Counted from the stretch's first letter, positions 31,973 through 41,051 are shown. The stretch: 42,574 nucleotides of DNA from Methanoperedens sp049303315 (GCA_049303315.1 JBAQMZ010000034.1:1-42574), one strand, 5' to 3'. The notes: generated from the letters alone by a model not told the origin. Translations and numbers: made by a program.

Positions 31973-32745
31973 AACCACTTCTTTGTTACTTTGTTTTCAA
32001 AAGTTACACTCATACCATCGTGCGCAGCTATGACGTTGACACCTGTATTTTCCGATATTCTCCTTGCCTGGAGTTCCGGGCTTGCTTTTAATACCTGCAA
32101 ACCAAAATGCGTCAATATCGCACGCTTCGGACGTATCTCATCTATTAACTTTGCAGCTTCATCCATATTCAGATGGCGTATTCGTTTATCGGTTTTCATA
32201 CGTACCACGTTGATTATCAGGAAATCAACACCCTTGTAAGCCCCTGCAAGTTCGGGAAAATATTCAGTATCCGGTATATAGCCAAGGCGGCCTTCTTTGA
32301 ATGAGTAAATGGTTCCGTACGTTTCAACAGGATGCATGGTCTGGATTGGAAATTCGATTTTTATGTCACCGAGAGTTATGTCAATACCTTTTTTCATTTC
32401 AATAATCTCAACAAACGGTCTAACATATTGAAGAACAACGGGGTCGGAATTCAGGCAATCTGCCGGGACAATCAACCGCCCGCGAGGCTGAAAACCACCT
32501 CCTGTCATTGCTTCAGTAATCACATTGACGTCATTTGAATGGTCGATGTGCCTGTGGGACAGCATGATTGCGTCAAGGTCGCGCGGCTTTAGGCGGAGCT
32601 GGTGAACCATTACGAGTGAACCGGGTCCCGGGTCCTGTAAAATATTCACATTATCCAGTTTAAGCCAGAAACCTCCGCTTTTGCGCAACTGGTTCAGGAC
32701 CACCATCCTTCCTCCACCTGTTCCAAGAAATGTTACACTTGACAT
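31969..32745 (-). CDS. MBL-fold metal-dependent hydrolase
   Basis: A 258-residue metallo-beta-lactamase-fold protein. It has the TFLGTGGGRMV start, the metal site LSHRHIDHSNDVN (HxHxDH type with Arg in the second place), a later His (QTMHPVETYG), YIPDTEYFPE and the terminal ILTHFGLQV. It resembles archaeal MBL hydrolases of the phosphodiesterase/RNase Z group, without the extra exosite arm of RNase Z. Substrate unknown. It is convergent with the thiamine-binding protein gene. Confidence 0.88.
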   Translation of the reverse strand: MSSVTFLGTGGGRMVVLNQLRKSGGFWLKLDNVNILQDPGPGSLVMVHQLRLKPRDLDAIMLSHRHIDHSNDVNVITEAMTGGGFQPRGRLIVPADCLNSDPVVLQYVRPFVEIIEMKKGIDITLGDIKIEFPIQTMHPVETYGTIYSFKEGRLGYIPDTEYFPELAGAYKGVDFLIINVVRMKTDKRIRHLNMDEAAKLIDEIRPKRAILTHFGLQVLKASPELQARRISENTGVNVIAAHDGMSVTFENKVTKKWF

Positions 32746-32803
32746 TTATGATTAAACACGTATAAGTTATACAAAAAAATATCTGAAAAAAGAGAGCTGG
32801 TTG

Positions 32804-33971
32804 CAATTCATGTTGGTAGTTATCCTGAGATACAACATATTACCTTGATACCGAGTTATGGTTGTAATCTCCAACTACGTCGGGTATTCTATTTGGAATA
32901 CGTCGAATACTATTCCAATATTTCTTTTTTCTTTTCATAATCTCATTGATAAACTGTGAAAAAAATATTATCTATTTCGTCTATTATTTTTTTCATATTG
33001 TTCATAATATTTTCAATCTTATCTTTAGTATATTTTTGCATTATGCCACAGTATTGAATTCGGTCGAATTTGTTATGAATAGTTTTATGCCTATCATCGA
33101 TAAATTTAACTATTTCTGTCCAATTCTTTTCATCAATTTTTACTATGTCAATATCATATAATATATTAAGAAATTTTTTTAAATATTCTATATTTTGATA
33201 GTTTATTTTGTGATTAGTCTTTATATAATTTGCAAATTTTAAACCTTTAACCTGAAATCGGTTTAAAAGCATTTCGCTATTAAAATCTTGCCACAAATTA
33301 AATTCTGTTAAAAATTTTTTTAATTTTTCTTTATCTTTATAAATTTTTTCTTCGAGAATGTTATCTATTAAAATAACATCAGATATATCTGAAAAATAAC
33401 CTTCCCAATTCGAGACGCTGTTAGTTATTATTAGGTCTCTCAACATTTCATCGAGATTTTCTTTTATCATTATATGCTGATTCTTTCCGTAAAATCTTAT
33501 CTCCATTACCAAATTTTCGTAAAATTTTATTTCTTCATTAGTAAAATCAATACTATCGTGAATTTTATCTATTAAATGAAGTAGAATTATGCTGTTAGCA
33601 TAATTTTGGTCAAAATTGTCCTTGGACTTAGAAGGTCCTGGATAATCTATTTTGGTTAACTTTTCTCTTTTTTCTTTTGTGAGACCATATCCATATGGCA
33701 TAACTTTCTCCATTTATTAACATATTCCAGTCTATCTTTCTCGCATTAATTAGGGGACAAAAACTACGTCTAACCTATATTAAACACAGGCTTGCATCAT
33801 TGCGTATTGCTTTATGGCAGTATGAATCTATTCTTTGGTTCCAAAACCCTTTTTTTCTCGATAACCCGAATCCTCCAACCGTAATCTTCTAATCTTACAC
33901 TACCCGTATGAAAACACTTTATCCAGTACCAACGATCAATTAAGATATTTCAATTCGTATTGATAGTTATC
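32804..33971. repeat. Diverged direct repeats flanking the AT-rich HEPN-like gene
   Basis: CAATTCATGTTGGTAGTTATC (32804-32824) and CAATTCGTATTGATAGTTATC (33951-33971) share 18 of 21 bases and continue into similar ATACAA...ACC text. They bracket the gene at 32943-33713. They could mark an insertion, or be copies of an intergenic element. Confidence 0.4.
32943..33713 (-). CDS. AT-rich orphan protein with HEPN-like RX4H motif
   Basis: A 256-residue all-helical protein, rich in Lys, Ile, Asn and Asp and much more AT-rich than its neighbours, which suggests horizontal acquisition. Near the C-terminus DDRHKTIHNKFD gives Arg208-x4-His213, the catalytic motif of HEPN RNases, in a helix after a polar stretch as in MAE_28990/RiboL-PSP-type families. 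No partner nucleotidyltransferase or HTH adjoins. A second ATG (33701) has GGAG 6 nt upstream and may be the real start. A defence or toxin role is inferred; no family match is certain. Confidence 0.6.
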   Translation of the reverse strand: MEKVMPYGYGLTKEKREKLTKIDYPGPSKSKDNFDQNYANSIILLHLIDKIHDSIDFTNEEIKFYENLVMEIRFYGKNQHIMIKENLDEMLRDLIITNSVSNWEGYFSDISDVILIDNILEEKIYKDKEKLKKFLTEFNLWQDFNSEMLLNRFQVKGLKFANYIKTNHKINYQNIEYLKKFLNILYDIDIVKIDEKNWTEIVKFIDDRHKTIHNKFDRIQYCGIMQKYTKDKIENIMNNMKKIIDEIDNIFFTVYQ

Positions 33972-34170
33972 AGAATATACAATACCATCAAAGCTATCAT
34001 TAGGATTGCCCCCCCGCCCTAAAGGAGCACGCAAAAGCGAATGTGCGCCTGCCCGCGAAAACATTCATTTTTTAACATTCGTTTCAATTTCAACCCGAAT
34101 TGTAACTGTCACTGAAAAAATGCATTGAATTGGATAAATGATTTAACTTCAGAATTCATGATAACGGGGT
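33714..34170. other. 457-bp gap with GC-rich, possibly structured segment
   Basis: No convincing gene. The left part is AT-rich like the HEPN-like gene. One copy of the diverged direct repeat lies at 33951. A sudden GC-rich patch at about 34008-34060 (CCCCCCCGCCC, GGAGCACGC ... GTGCGCC) can form a short stem and stands out from the surroundings. It may be part of a leader for the MoeA-type gene. Nothing else recognised. Confidence 0.4.
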
Positions 34171-36066
34171 GTGAAAGAATTCAGGAAACTCGTTACCATG
34201 GATGAGGCAAGGAATATTATCGAGAGCCTCGATGTCCACTCAAGCTCAATAGAGGTGGACATTGAAAACGCATCCGGTTGCGTCCTTGCAGAGGATATAG
34301 TTTCTGAAGTGGATGTGCCTCCATTTACCAGGGCTTCAATGGACGGTTATGCTGTTTGTGCCCCTGATACTTACAAGGCACGCGAAGATAGACCCATCCG
34401 ACTTAAACTCGTGGGTACCATTCCGGCCGGGTTAAATCCTGATATCCATATGGGACCGGGCGAGGCGGTTGAAATATCAACCGGGGCTGTCATGCCCGCA
34501 AGTGCAGATTCCGTGGTGATGGTAGAGTACACGCATATCGACAAGTACCTGTATGTCCTCCGCCCCGTTTCTATCAATGAAAACGTAATGCATGCAGGTT
34601 CGGATATCATGGTCGGTGAGCGGGTATTGAAAAAAGGGGCACTTCTCACAGCGCGGGAAATTGGAGTTCTGGCTTCAATAGGGAAAAAAACAGCAAGCGT
34701 TTTAAGAATAAATGTTGGTATCATCTCCACTGGTAATGAGCTTGCAGAGCCCGGCTGTGAACTCGGTGAAGGAGAAATATATGACATTAATTCTTTTTCG
34801 CTCTTTTGTGCGGTAAAGGAATGCGGCGGGACACCCGTTCGCTACGGCATAGTAAAGGATAACGGGAATGAAATAACAAAAGTCCTTAAGAAAGCGGCAG
34901 AGGAGTGCGAAATCATCCTTACATCAGGGAGCACTTCAGCAGGTTCGGGTGATATCATGTACAGGATAATCGAGGAAAATGGCGTAGTTTTAGCTCACGG
35001 GATAGATATCAAACCCGGAAAGCCTGCGATTATCGGAAAAGTATTCGGGAAACCGGTTTTCGGTCTTCCCGGATATCCGGCATCTTCGCTTACGATTTTT
35101 AATGAATTCGTGGCACCCCTTATCAGGAAAATAATCGGGAAAAAAGAAGAACGCTTACAAATAAAAGCAAGAATGGCTGTTCGCATCCGCTCCGAAGGGC
35201 GAAGCCAGCTCCTTCCTGTTGGCATTGTCAGGAACATTGCTTATCCTGTTGAGAAAGGTTCGGGCGCCATCACCACGCTTTCAGAAGCGGATGGTTTTAT
35301 CAAAATCCCCGGAAATGTGGAGATGATAGACGCCGGAGAGCTTGTGGAGGTCACCCTGTTTGGAAAACTTGAATCTTCGGATTTACTATTCGTGGGCAGC
35401 CACTGCCTCGGGCTTGATACGCTTGCTGATATTACCCGCCTGAAAATTCGGGTTATAAATGCAGGCTCTTCGGGCGGGTTAAGCGCCATCAGAAGCGGTA
35501 TTGCCGATATTGCAGGGATACACCTGCTTGACGAATCAGGAATTTATAATGTTCCCTTTCTTGAAAGGTTTGGAATAACGGACGCGGTGCTTGTAAAAGG
35601 GTATCTTAGAGAACAGGGCTTGATTGTACGAAAGGACAGCGGCATAAAGAAATTTGAGGATATGCTTGATGCAAGGATTATTAACAGGAATACAGGTTCG
35701 GGAACAAGGGTCATGACAGACTTAAAACTCAGGGATATCGCAAAGCAGAGGGGAGTAACATTTGAAGAACTTATAGACAAAATAAATGGCTATCATACGG
35801 GAGCAAAAACGCACAGTGCCGTGGCGGCTGCGGTGAAACTCGGGAAAGCCGATGCAGGAATTGGCATTCGTTCGGTAGCTGAATTAAACGGACTGAAGTT
35901 CATCAAAATCACGGAGGAGGAATATGATTTTGTCGTTCCCTCAAGGCTTTTGGGGACGAAGGAAATTAAGACCTTCCTTGAGGTCCTCCGCGGAGATGAG
36001 TTCAAGGAAAAACTGCCATCCGGACTCAGGGTATATGGGAGGACCGGGGAGCTGGTGAAAGCGTAA
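34171..36066 (+). CDS. MoeA-type molybdopterin molybdotransferase fused to a PBP-like domain
   Basis: A 631-residue fusion. Residues 1-400 are MoeA: PPFTRASMDGYAV (50-62), ISTGNELAEPG (185-195), LTSGSTSAGSGD (250-261, where MoeA normally has TSGGVSVG) and KPAIIGKVFGKPVFGLPGYP (284-303). Residues 405-620 are a periplasmic-binding-protein-like domain (GSHCLGLDTLAD, NRNTGSGTRVMTDLKLRD, GYHTGAKTHSAVAAAV, GKADAGIGIRS) of the LysR-substrate/ModA-like type. The fusion is known in archaea and bacteria and inserts Mo or W into molybdopterin, with the added domain possibly sensing oxyanion. The start codon is GTG. Confidence 0.93.
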   Translation: MKEFRKLVTMDEARNIIESLDVHSSSIEVDIENASGCVLAEDIVSEVDVPPFTRASMDGYAVCAPDTYKAREDRPIRLKLVGTIPAGLNPDIHMGPGEAVEISTGAVMPASADSVVMVEYTHIDKYLYVLRPVSINENVMHAGSDIMVGERVLKKGALLTAREIGVLASIGKKTASVLRINVGIISTGNELAEPGCELGEGEIYDINSFSLFCAVKECGGTPVRYGIVKDNGNEITKVLKKAAEECEIILTSGSTSAGSGDIMYRIIEENGVVLAHGIDIKPGKPAIIGKVFGKPVFGLPGYPASSLTIFNEFVAPLIRKIIGKKEERLQIKARMAVRIRSEGRSQLLPVGIVRNIAYPVEKGSGAITTLSEADGFIKIPGNVEMIDAGELVEVTLFGKLESSDLLFVGSHCLGLDTLADITRLKIRVINAGSSGGLSAIRSGIADIAGIHLLDESGIYNVPFLERFGITDAVLVKGYLREQGLIVRKDSGIKKFEDMLDARIINRNTGSGTRVMTDLKLRDIAKQRGVTFEELIDKINGYHTGAKTHSAVAAAVKLGKADAGIGIRSVAELNGLKFIKITEEEYDFVVPSRLLGTKEIKTFLEVLRGDEFKEKLPSGLRVYGRTGELVKA

Positions 36067-36106
36067 ACATTATTAGTTCTGCAGGTTTAATAAGACCGGA
36101 GATTAA

Positions 36107-37102
36107 ATGACCACAAAAAAAATTCTTGTTTTTTTCCTTATACTGATGCTAACCGCTTCTCCGGTATTTGCAGGAGATGTAACGCTTAATAGATGGGTGT
36201 TGAACGTGACTTTGGCCGAGTCAGGGTCAGTAGATGAGGTTATACAAACCGAGATTGAGAATGGAGGTTCCACGCCTCTTGAGGGTTTTTCTTTTGTGAT
36301 TCCTGCTTCCAAAGTAACAATAACAAATGACCAAATAATAAGTATCCCGGCAACAGGCCAGGAAGTATCGCAGCAAACAGTTCCTGACGGCGTTAAGATT
36401 ATCATCAAATTCAACAAGCCGCTTGAAGCGGGAAAGAAATGGAATGGGCGTATTGGTTTTACCGCGGAAAACTGGGCTGTAAAACAGGGTTCGGATTATT
36501 CTATTAACATACCAATAAAGGCGCCCCAGGCAATTGTCGCAGGGAAAGATACTGAAATATCAGTGTCCGGGGATAGCGAAATCAGAAGCCAGGTTTTTCT
36601 TCCAAAAGGTGTAACTGCCACTTCAGTTGAAGTAAAATCCAGCGCCCCGAAGCCATATAAGAAATTGTTACAGTTCGAACATGTTGTTCTCACCTGGTTC
36701 CAATTGAATAACGGCGATGTTATCAGCATAAAAGGTTCATTTTCAGATGTTTTAATGAAAATAGTCGAGAATGATGAAAAATACAGGGAATTAAGTGCCA
36801 GGGTTAAGAAAGCTAAAGAACAGGGTCTGGATGTTTCGGAAGCGCAAACTCATATCAATAATGCCGAGGATTACAATAACAACCAGGCGCTCCAGTCTTT
36901 CTGGAAGAGTGATACCAAGGTTGCATTGGAGTATGCGGGATATGCGAATGATGAATTGAAACTTGCAGAAAAAAGTCTTTCATCACCTGAGAAAACAACT
37001 CTCCCTGCAGAAACAGCGCAGGGTCAAAAATCGCCGGGGTTTGGAATAGCAGGTTTCATATTTGTGTTGCTGATTTCCAGAATGGTCAAAAGGAAAAAAT
37101 AA
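36107..37102 (+). CDS. Secreted surface protein with PGF-CTERM anchor
   Basis: A 331-residue protein. A signal peptide (ILVFFLILMLTASPVFA) precedes an external beta-rich domain (residues 25-205) and a charged coiled-coil region at 205-280 (YRELSARVKKAKEQGLDVSE). A short linker and the C-terminal sorting signal SPGFGIAGFIFVLLISRMVK-RKK follow. PGF plus hydrophobic stretch plus basic end matches archaeosortase substrates. It starts 41 bp after the MoeA-type gene and may be read from it. Function unknown. Confidence 0.85.
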   Translation: MTTKKILVFFLILMLTASPVFAGDVTLNRWVLNVTLAESGSVDEVIQTEIENGGSTPLEGFSFVIPASKVTITNDQIISIPATGQEVSQQTVPDGVKIIIKFNKPLEAGKKWNGRIGFTAENWAVKQGSDYSINIPIKAPQAIVAGKDTEISVSGDSEIRSQVFLPKGVTATSVEVKSSAPKPYKKLLQFEHVVLTWFQLNNGDVISIKGSFSDVLMKIVENDEKYRELSARVKKAKEQGLDVSEAQTHINNAEDYNNNQALQSFWKSDTKVALEYAGYANDELKLAEKSLSSPEKTTLPAETAQGQKSPGFGIAGFIFVLLISRMVKRKK

Positions 37103-37346
37103 GGATTCAGTCCTTCCGGGATGCCAGATATTCCATAATTACATAAGGGAGTATCAGACTTTTAATGAAACAAGACCACGCGGAAGCTTGTGGTATCAAA
37201 GTCGAAGAGAACAATAAGTGGATTACCTTAATTCAGAATGCCAGCCAAAATCAAAAACTTCACTAATTTTTTGTAGCGATATTGAGCAGACAACACCTGC
37301 AATGTCAAATAACCTTTTAAGCCTTCAGAGGTAAATAGAATGAACT

Positions 37347-37757
37347 ATGGAAAAATCTGAAAATAAACAGTCAATTTGGACGCCTGAACTTGTACAAAAA
37401 CTACTTGATTTTTTAAGTCCATTGCAAGATTTTCCAAATCAATACCTGAATCATAAGCAAAAAGAATGGGAAACTAAAATCAAACACTTACAAGCCGAAT
37501 CGGAAGCCCATGACAAGTACATTCAAACAACCGCAAAACATAATAGAAATACCTTATATGCATTGATGGTATTTCTTGGAACGATTATAGTTTCTATGGG
37601 TATTCTTACTTATCTTGGACGTGTAAGTGGAGATGCACTACTCTTTTTAGTTGGAACGGTTACATCATATGTCATTATCCTTATTCAGCGACTAATTTTT
37701 GTCTTTACTCCTAAAGCAATATATAGCGAAACAATACAAGAAGAATCCGAAGAATAA
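37347..37757 (+). CDS. Two-helix membrane protein, function unknown
   Basis: A 136-residue protein. Residues 1-68 are polar and helical (WETKIKHLQAESEAHDKYIQ, likely a coiled coil). Two membrane helices follow at about 73-91 (MVFLGTIIVSMGILTYLG) and 96-118 (ALLFLVGTVTSYVIILIQ), then an acidic tail. No family recognised. It sits alone with gaps of about 220-240 bp on each side. Confidence 0.6.
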   Translation: MEKSENKQSIWTPELVQKLLDFLSPLQDFPNQYLNHKQKEWETKIKHLQAESEAHDKYIQTTAKHNRNTLYALMVFLGTIIVSMGILTYLGRVSGDALLFLVGTVTSYVIILIQRLIFVFTPKAIYSETIQEESEE

Positions 37758-37896
37758 TATTTTCTGTGCAACTTTATCCCACGTCAGTTAACGCCCCTTT
37801 TTTAATCTCATGAAGTCTTACCTAATATACCAGCAAACGAATTTTGACAGCCTATCCCAGCAAACACCAACTTGACAGAACCCCATTTTAGCAAGG

Positions 37897-37905
37897 TTTA
37901 AATAC
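37897..37905 (+). promoter_or_regulatory. BRE/TATA promoter for the DUF5371 gene
   Basis: GCAAGGTTTAAATACGG combines a BRE-like AAGG with TTTAAATAC, 76-84 bp before the ATG at 37981. It predicts a leader of about 50 nt. Confidence 0.5.
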
Positions 37906-37980
37906 GGTAATGATTAATACAAAATATTGGGGAAACATGAGTGTATCTTTTAAAGACATCATGTATAGAGGTGACATAAC

Positions 37981-38178
37981 ATGGTTAAAATAATGCATGC
38001 ACAGACAGTTCTTACACAAGAGGATATCGAAGCCCTGAAACAAAAGACGGGCGAGAGCAGCGCCAAGGATGCAATTGCCAAAGCTGTTGCACATTATCTT
38101 GAGTGCGAATACACCGGGGTTGAGGATATGTGGGCAAAGAAACTTGAAAAAGTAGTGAAGCGCAAGCAGAAAGAATAA
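37981..38178 (+). CDS. DUF5371-type small protein
   Basis: A 65-residue protein: IMHAQTVLTQEDIEALKQKT, GESSAKDAIAKAVAHYLEC, then a Lys-rich tail. The HAQTVL..ED...LK.KTGESS.KDA pattern is a small family typical of Methanosarcinales (recalled as DUF5371); function unknown. The RBS GAGGTGA lies 6 nt before the ATG. The antisense frame 37888-38094 is discarded. Confidence 0.8.
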   Translation: MVKIMHAQTVLTQEDIEALKQKTGESSAKDAIAKAVAHYLECEYTGVEDMWAKKLEKVVKRKQKE

Positions 38179-38192
38179 GCTAATATCAATTA

Positions 38193-39248
38193 TTACAACC
38201 GCATCCGCCCGATAATAATAAAATCAACTCTTGAATCGGCTACGCCGTAAATCATTTCTTTTCTCACGCTATTGGCAAGCCTCACAGCGCGCGAAAGCTG
38301 CTGCAGTGAAAAAACATGGTCATTATCTATCGCATGAACGAGATAATCCGAATGGGGCAGGCTGGATATTTCTTCAAAGCTCTTATAAACACGAAAATGC
38401 GTACCAAATTTAAATCCTGTTTTGGGAACAAGACCATTATTCCGTAACGTCTTGTAAACAGCAAGTTTTATCATGAAATCTGATTCAATGTTAGATGCAA
38501 GTCTTGAAAACTCATCAAAATCCAGCTTTTTATGGTTTCTTTGTTCAATACCCAGAATCCCTTTACCCAGAAGATAACACGATTCTACCAGTGACAACTG
38601 CAGGTGCCCTTCATCCATTGGTTTTCCAAAAAATCCCTCATTATGAAGGACTGATGAAGCATCCGGGTCCCATACCATTACCCTGTCTTCAAGAAGGCTT
38701 GCGATAGACGCCAGCCTGTCCAATTTTAATTCATAAGAACCCGAGGGAATTGTTTTTTTCACTTCGTAATAGGTAATATCACTTTCTTCATCCACTATTG
38801 CCAGGACTAAACGTTTCTTCAGGTTTTCAACTGTGTCAAGGTGCGTTCTCAGGTCAGAAAGCAAAAGCGGTATCCTCTCGGATGTCACAAAAACAAAAAA
38901 TTCTGCAGGCGTCTTTCCCGGATGCCCTCCGCGCGGATAAACCCTGAAACCTGTGACTGCTGGCTGGATAAAGTATCCGCGTTCTCTCAGGTCCTTATAA
39001 GTAATATACAATAATTCAAAATTTTTTACTAACAATGATGCTTTAAGGAAAAATTGATTAAAATCAAGTTCTTTTCCCCGGAATTCAACTTTTATTTTTC
39101 CAAGATAAATAAGATAAGCGCTCTCGATGAGGGAAACTTCAAGCCTGTCATCTCTTGGACGGCCGTAAAAACTTGTTGTAAATAATTCCTCTATCGCCTG
39201 TTTATCGAGTATTACCGCATTTTCGGTTAATTTTCCAGATATTGTCAT
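38193..39248 (-). CDS. endA: tRNA-splicing endonuclease (alpha2, duplicated-subunit type)
   Basis: EndA cuts introns at bulge-helix-bulge sites of pre-tRNAs. The 351-residue length and internal duplication (each half with a VSLIESAYLIYLGK / LSLVESCYLLGKG segment) mark the two-repeat, homodimeric type. The C-terminal half holds the catalytic triad: Tyr288 (HFRVYKSF), His299 (SLPHSDYLVHAI) and Lys330 (SVRKEMIYG), at spacing close to Archaeoglobus EndA. The N-terminal repeat has lost the His/Lys pair and is structural. Confidence 0.94.
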   Translation of the reverse strand: MTISGKLTENAVILDKQAIEELFTTSFYGRPRDDRLEVSLIESAYLIYLGKIKVEFRGKELDFNQFFLKASLLVKNFELLYITYKDLRERGYFIQPAVTGFRVYPRGGHPGKTPAEFFVFVTSERIPLLLSDLRTHLDTVENLKKRLVLAIVDEESDITYYEVKKTIPSGSYELKLDRLASIASLLEDRVMVWDPDASSVLHNEGFFGKPMDEGHLQLSLVESCYLLGKGILGIEQRNHKKLDFDEFSRLASNIESDFMIKLAVYKTLRNNGLVPKTGFKFGTHFRVYKSFEEISSLPHSDYLVHAIDNDHVFSLQQLSRAVRLANSVRKEMIYGVADSRVDFIIIGRMRL

Positions 39249-39263
39249 ATCAATCCATTAATA

Positions 39264-39611
39264 TTAGAATTCCATTTGCCCGCAGGCAGAAAGATTGAAC
39301 TTTTCAATTGTACCGGCTTTCATTTCAATAATATACTTGACGTTCTTCATGGTTTTAAATCCGAGCCACGGTTTTAAACTGGAAAGCCCTTCTATTCTTT
39401 TTTCTTCGTTCAAAAATATAACGTCAATGGGAAAAAACACGAAAAGCATGTGAATACTGACAGAGGACGGTTTTTCCAGGATAAATATCATCGAATAATC
39501 GAATGGAATGTTTTTGCGAAACATAAGACCGAACGCCTTGCTCAATATAGTCCGGGAAAGTTCGACGGTTCTTGCTATCTCTATACCATTATATTTTAAT
39601 ACGGGAAGCAT
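39264..39611 (-). CDS. DUF192 family protein
   Basis: A 115-residue protein starting at ATG 39611; the frame extends one codon to a TTG, which is less likely. It contains LSKAFGLMFRKNIPFDYSMI, FFPIDVIFLNEEKRIEG and the terminal IIEMKAGTIEKFNLSACGQM, the canonical DUF192 beta-barrel signature (GLMFR...). It is 15 bp upstream of endA and on the same strand, so co-transcription is likely. The family function is unknown. Confidence 0.88.
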   Translation of the reverse strand: MLPVLKYNGIEIARTVELSRTILSKAFGLMFRKNIPFDYSMIFILEKPSSVSIHMLFVFFPIDVIFLNEEKRIEGLSSLKPWLGFKTMKNVKYIIEMKAGTIEKFNLSACGQMEF

Positions 39612-39667
39612 CAAGTAGCTATATAATAGTCATGTATAATATAAGAACGGAGGTATTAATCCAATAA

Positions 39668-39976
39668 ATGAGTTCAGAAATGTGCACTGTATGCGGGTTG
39701 CCTAAAGAGCTTTGCATATGCGAAGAAGTGGCAAAAGAACAGCAGAGAATTATAGTAAAGGTAGATACGAGGAAATATAAAAAAGAAGTAACGGTGATTG
39801 AGGGTCTTAATCCAACCGAGATTAACCTGCAGGAACTGACAAGCTACCTGAAATCTAAATTCGCATGCGGTGGTACGATAAAAGATAATGTTATCGAACT
39901 TCAGGGAAACCATAAAAGCCGTATGAAAGATGTCCTTATTAAAAAAGGTTTTTCACCAGAACAAATCAAAATTTAA
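39668..39976 (+). CDS. Translation initiation factor aIF1 (SUI1 family)
   Basis: aIF1 checks start-codon pairing on the small ribosomal subunit. The 102-residue protein has an N-terminal zinc knuckle (CTVCGLPKELCIC) and the SUI1 core: TRKYKKEVTVIEGL, LKSKFACGGTIKDNVIELQG and a terminal KDVLIKKGFSPEQIKI. Length and motifs are complete. It is divergent from the DUF192 gene across a 56-bp gap. Confidence 0.93.
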   Translation: MSSEMCTVCGLPKELCICEEVAKEQQRIIVKVDTRKYKKEVTVIEGLNPTEINLQELTSYLKSKFACGGTIKDNVIELQGNHKSRMKDVLIKKGFSPEQIKI

Positions 39977-40066
39977 GTTCCTTTGGGGAAGGGGATTTTA
40001 CAAATATTGAGGGTAATTCGTGATGCAATAGTCGTATTTTTAATATAAAATTATTACATCAGAGAC

Positions 40067-40099
40067 AAAAAAGTTATCAGGAAGTAAAGAACTTCCTGA
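40067..40099 (-). terminator. Intrinsic-type terminator after mtd
   Basis: The perfect 8-bp stem TCAGGAAG-TAAAGAA-CTTCCTGA (40077-40099) starts 8 bp past the mtd stop and is followed on the minus strand by T6 (40072-40067). Hairpin plus U-run is a textbook terminator shape. Confidence 0.7.
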
Positions 40100-40107
40100 C
40101 ATGGTTT

Positions 40108-40935
40108 TTACTGTGGTTTTTCAAGGAGTTTCGTCTTGCTTAACAGCCTGCCGTCCTTTGCATGAGGCTTCCGCAGGACTGAATCGTTTGCCTTCTCCAT
40201 TTCGCGCGCTTCATCCGCGAGTTTTGCAGCTGCACGCATGGCTTCATGACCTGCAGCAGCCGCGGTAGCGATCTGGTCAACCTCTTTTAATACAAAGCAT
40301 GCCGGGAAGTCAATCTCTGCGACCTTGGTGGCTATGTGTAATGCTGCCAGAGCCTTTGCCTTGGCGTATGGATTTGCAAATCCAGCGCTCTCCACGCACT
40401 TCTCAGGTTTGGCAAGAATCTTCGGAAGAGCAAGTGGTTTTGTACCTGCTGCGACCTGGTCGATGACCTTATCAATTTCTGTCTGGACAAGCCTGATAGC
40501 GCCGCATATTGCCAATACCTTCAATGCATCGGTATTGAAGGTTGCCATCTCAACACAGTCAAGGAATTCCCTCTTTGCCCCGATCAAGGGGTCAACCGGC
40601 AGAATGATATAGCCAAAGCCTGCCTGCTCCAATTTTTCCCGTTCCTCTTTCTTTGTCGGGCCGTCTGAAACCACGATAGTTGGTGTATCTTTCCAGAGTT
40701 CTCTTCCTGCTGTCGGGCCCGGAGCACTTGAGTTGGGGCTGATCATTACCATGAAGTCAGGAGCCCAGTTCTTGACGCATCCTGTTTCTGCCGCTTCATC
40801 CTTACCCATTTTTGCCCCTGTTCCGAATACGCGTACTGCTATTCCCTCTCTCGCCGCTATCTCATCAAGTAATAAATCAATTACCTGTGAGGTACCAAGA
40901 TTTCCAAGTTTAATAAATCCTACTTTAACGACCAT
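40108..40935 (-). CDS. mtd: F420-dependent methylene-H4MPT dehydrogenase
   Basis: Mtd interconverts methylene- and methenyl-H4MPT using F420; it runs oxidatively in methanotrophs and methylotrophic metabolism. The 275-residue protein matches the family: VKVGFIKLGNLGTSQVIDLL, the MVMISPNSSAPGPT stretch, PTIVVSDGPTKKE and LPVDPLIGAKREFLDCVEMA. Its own TATA box and hairpin terminator indicate a single-gene transcript, divergent from the PIN/antitoxin pair. Confidence 0.97.
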   Translation of the reverse strand: MVVKVGFIKLGNLGTSQVIDLLLDEIAAREGIAVRVFGTGAKMGKDEAAETGCVKNWAPDFMVMISPNSSAPGPTAGRELWKDTPTIVVSDGPTKKEEREKLEQAGFGYIILPVDPLIGAKREFLDCVEMATFNTDALKVLAICGAIRLVQTEIDKVIDQVAAGTKPLALPKILAKPEKCVESAGFANPYAKAKALAALHIATKVAEIDFPACFVLKEVDQIATAAAAGHEAMRAAAKLADEAREMEKANDSVLRKPHAKDGRLLSKTKLLEKPQ

Positions 40936-40966
40936 ATTTGATCACAGGACGAGATTCGTCTGTTTT

Positions 40967-40975
40967 ATTTATAAG
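40967..40975 (-). promoter_or_regulatory. TATA box of mtd
   Basis: The minus strand reads AAAACCTTATAAATAAAAC, 32-40 bp before the mtd ATG. Strong BRE-like plus TTATAAATA; predicted leader is under 15 nt. Confidence 0.6.
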
Positions 40976-41022
40976 GTTTTTGAAATTGTTCTGTATTAAC
41001 GACAGAATGCTTACCATAAAAT

Positions 41023-41049
41023 TAATTACATCTGGATACAATGTAATTA
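41023..41049. promoter_or_regulatory. Perfect 9-bp inverted repeat, putative antitoxin operator
   Basis: TAATTACAT (41023-41031) and ATGTAATTA (41041-41049) are exact reverse complements with a 9-bp spacer. The element ends 2 bp before the antitoxin ATG, where a bound repressor would block initiation. This is the expected site for autoregulation of the pair. Confidence 0.7.
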
Positions 41050-41051
41050 GC

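Noticed and set aside
37164..37265. 33-codon frame in the 37103-37346 gap
   Set aside because: No ribosome-binding site or recognisable composition; likely chance. Nothing else is recognised in this gap.
37937..37993. 18-codon upstream frame overlapping the DUF5371 start
   Set aside because: Too short and no ribosome-binding site; probably just leader sequence.
40938..41051. Long N-terminal extension of the antitoxin frame
   Set aside because: Would span the mtd promoter and the inverted-repeat operator and lacks homology; the start at 41052 is consistent with the family.
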